Of a DNA stretch of 6,790 bases, positions 5,981 to 6,790 are shown one piece after another. The position numbers and the translations under genes are program-made. The stretch spans positions 1 through 6,790 of the forward strand of contig JAATGD010000310.1 of the NCBI GenBank assembly GCA_015654965.1. The letters are read 5' to 3'. The stretch comes from Hyphomicrobiales bacterium. GTDB lineage: Bacteria; Pseudomonadota; Alphaproteobacteria; Rhizobiales; Rhizobiaceae. The notes beneath the pieces are model-generated. The model was not told the DNA's origin, searched no databases, and saw nothing but the letters and a program-made list of their open reading frames with translations. The first letter of the stretch is position 1. Each line of letters opens with the position of its first letter.

Positions 5981-6065
5981 GCGGTCGTGGCGGAATTGGT
6001 AGACGCGCAGCGTTGAGGTCGCTGTGCCGCAAGGCGTGGAAGTTCGAGTCTTCTCGACCGCACCA
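5981..6065 (+). tRNA. tRNA-Leu (anticodon GAG), CCA encoded
   Basis: An 85-nt type II tRNA read by hand. Acceptor GCGGTCG (5981-5987) pairs with CGACCGC (6055-6061), then discriminator A and encoded CCA (6063-6065). D arm GCG/CGC (5990-5992, 6004-6006) with GG in the loop. Anticodon stem CAGCG/CGCTG (6008-6012, 6020-6024) with loop TTGAGGT, so the anticodon is GAG at 6015-6017 and it reads CUC and CUU. A long variable arm, GCC/GGC with a GCAA loop (6026-6035), marks the leucine class. T arm GGAAG/CTTCT with loop TTCGAGT (6043-6049). All features are normal. It lies at the border between housekeeping genes and the unrelated metallopeptidase region. Confidence 0.97.
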
Positions 6066-6078
6066 ACATCCAGTCGAA

Positions 6079-6121
6079 GCTGGCAGGCCCGTGTGTGGGG
6101 TCCGACCCGTTCACACCCAGC
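6079..6121. other. Nested inverted repeats between tRNA-Leu and the convergent gene
   Basis: Three stacked arm pairs: GCTGG/CCAGC (6079-6083, 6117-6121), GTGTG/CACAC (6091-6095, 6112-6116) and GGGT/ACCC (6098-6101, 6105-6108) with a 3-nt loop and a 7-nt bulge on one side. It sits between two convergent transcription units, where a bidirectional terminator would be expected, but neither strand has a T-run after the stem. Confidence 0.4.
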
Positions 6122-6129
6122 CGATGCCG

Positions 6130-6627
6130 CTAATTCATGATGACGCCATCGTCCCGCACCACGGGCGCGATGAGGAAGCCGTCATTCTTGCGATAGCTCA
6201 TCAACCTCTTGGTACCGAACTGGGCCTCGAAGGCAAAGATGCAATAGTTCTCGGCGTTGTGCATCCTGTGCCACTTGCCGAGCGAGTTGTACTTGCCAAC
6301 CTCATCGCCATAGCCATGGTCGTCGATTATCGCGCCGCTCTTAGGCCCCACCATGTGCGCGATCTCATGGATGATCGACGCAATAAAGAAGTCCGCACTC
6401 TGCTCGTCGATGGAGTCGCAGAGGTAGACGGTTCCGCCCATCGATGGATGGTTGTAGCGGTGGTCCACCTTGCTCGACGGTATGTAGACTGCACCGGCTC
6501 CCGTGTAGGCGGCCGCGCCCTTGTTGAGGTTGGGGAAGCGGTCGATGTCGAAGATTGTGGTGCCCCAGGGCGGGCCGCCGAAAGGACCCCCCCGGGCGGC
6601 CATCGTGATCTCGAGCTGACGGAACAC
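6130..6627 (-). CDS. M35/aspzincin-like zinc metallopeptidase domain, probably the 3' part of a longer interrupted gene
   Basis: The 165 codons from GTG at 6627 encode the catalytic part of a peptidase resembling deuterolysin and peptidyl-Lys metalloendopeptidase. Visible marks in order: AAAYTGAGAVYIP (38-50), VYLCDSID (67-74), the zinc motif HEIAH (H87, E88, H91), then IDDHGYGDEV with D103 four positions before YG and G, matching the D-x-x-Y-G part of the aspzincin third-ligand motif, though the usual preceding Gly-Thr is Ala-Ile here; and HNAENYCIFAFE (123-134), the usual N-A-x-N-Y element. The product ends GVIMN. Neither GTG 6627 nor the in-frame ATG at 6603 has a good ribosome-binding site, and upstream of GTG 6627 the same frame stays coding-like back to a TAG at 6670-6672 and resumes beyond it, so an independent start is doubtful. 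Function is unknown; a secreted protease or a toxin/effector is possible. Convergent with tRNA-Leu, 64 nt apart. Confidence 0.72.
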   Translation of the reverse strand: MFRQLEITMAARGGPFGGPPWGTTIFDIDRFPNLNKGAAAYTGAGAVYIPSSKVDHRYNHPSMGGTVYLCDSIDEQSADFFIASIIHEIAHMVGPKSGAIIDDHGYGDEVGKYNSLGKWHRMHNAENYCIFAFEAQFGTKRLMSYRKNDGFLIAPVVRDDGVIMN

Positions 6628-6669
6628 GTGCAGGATCGAGCAGGGATCGCCGGGGAGAGAGCGTGAGTG

Positions 6670-6790
6670 CTACTTGCCGGTCTTGAAGTGTTTGTCGGCG
6701 CAGGCGTCGAAGTCGTTCTCGGTCTTCCAATGGGCTACCTGGGACCAGCGAATCGCATTGTTTAGCCAGCACATGGCTTTCCACACCGCA
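6670..6790 (-). pseudogene. In-frame upstream fragment of the metallopeptidase gene, closed by TAG (runs off right edge)
   Basis: Thirty-nine open codons end in TAG at 6672-6670, giving the C-terminal sequence TENDFDACADKHFKTGK. The frame is the same as that of the metallopeptidase downstream. By my count 32 of 39 codons end in G or C, and 11 of the 14 codons between the TAG and GTG 6627 also do, so both sides look translated. The helical, Ala/Trp-containing fragment and the HVFRQLE segment after the stop resemble the N-terminal half of an M35-type domain. The simplest reading is one gene broken by a nonsense change (TAG is one step from CAG, Gln). The alternative is that this is the end of a separate upstream gene. 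The true start lies outside the window. Confidence 0.5.

Noticed and set aside
5944..6666. A 240-codon plus-strand open frame
   Set aside because: It runs through tRNA-Leu and then lies opposite the metallopeptidase frame, which has a proper HEIAH site; no ribosome-binding site or motif supports it.
6365..6784. A 139-codon minus-strand frame overlapping the metallopeptidase in another frame
   Set aside because: Arg/Leu/Pro-rich and shadow-like. I considered a frameshift at the 7-base C run joining it to the peptidase, but the frame already matching the peptidase has better codon use and a more protein-like product upstream.
1..6790. CRISPR arrays, insertion sequences or tandem repeats
   Set aside because: No regularly spaced repeats, transposase motifs or long direct or inverted repeats were seen on either strand.

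Overview
The window looks like a chromosomal segment of an alphaproteobacterium of the Brucella/Ochrobactrum group (Hyphomicrobiales). This rests on residue-level resemblance of ThrS, FolE and HisI to Brucella proteins as I remember them, on the alphaproteobacterial D,D-carboxypeptidase–SPOR fusion, and on the neighbourhood thrS–dac–yidD–Fe-S scaffold / folE–hisI–patatin. No database search was run. The proteins differ from remembered Brucella sequences at scattered positions, so a relative is more likely than a classical Brucella.

Layout. On the minus strand, reading right to left: an Fe-S scaffold gene (3221-2781) is followed 7 nt later by yidD (2773-2402); then a secreted D-alanyl-D-alanine carboxypeptidase with a SPOR domain (2256-1066); then thrS (922 to the left edge, first 307 codons only). 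On the plus strand, from a divergent intergenic region: folE (3477-4121) and hisI (4130-4555), 8 nt apart and probably one transcript; then a patatin-like hydrolase (4748-5695); then tRNA-Leu(GAG) at 5981-6065. The 255-nt gap between the scaffold gene and folE holds a very good sigma70-type promoter for folE, an overlapping divergent promoter candidate, and two hairpins in the folE leader, the second touching the ribosome-binding site.

To the right of the tRNA the character changes. A minus-strand gene converges on the tRNA and encodes an M35/aspzincin-like zinc metallopeptidase domain (HEIAH, D..YG, NAENY). It is interrupted by an in-frame TAG at 6670-6672, with coding-like sequence on both sides. 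It has no evident link to the housekeeping genes and starts 65 nt after the tRNA CCA end, the usual place for integrated accessory DNA. This is the least ordinary part of the window.

Functionally the left part is core metabolism and envelope biogenesis: tRNA charging, peptidoglycan trimming, membrane-protein insertion, Fe-S assembly, the first step of pterin synthesis, and histidine synthesis. I did not find a clear new multi-gene system. The candidates for a second look are the interrupted metallopeptidase beside the tRNA, the folE leader, the divergent Fe-S scaffold variant, and a strong GAAA-capped hairpin upstream of the patatin gene.
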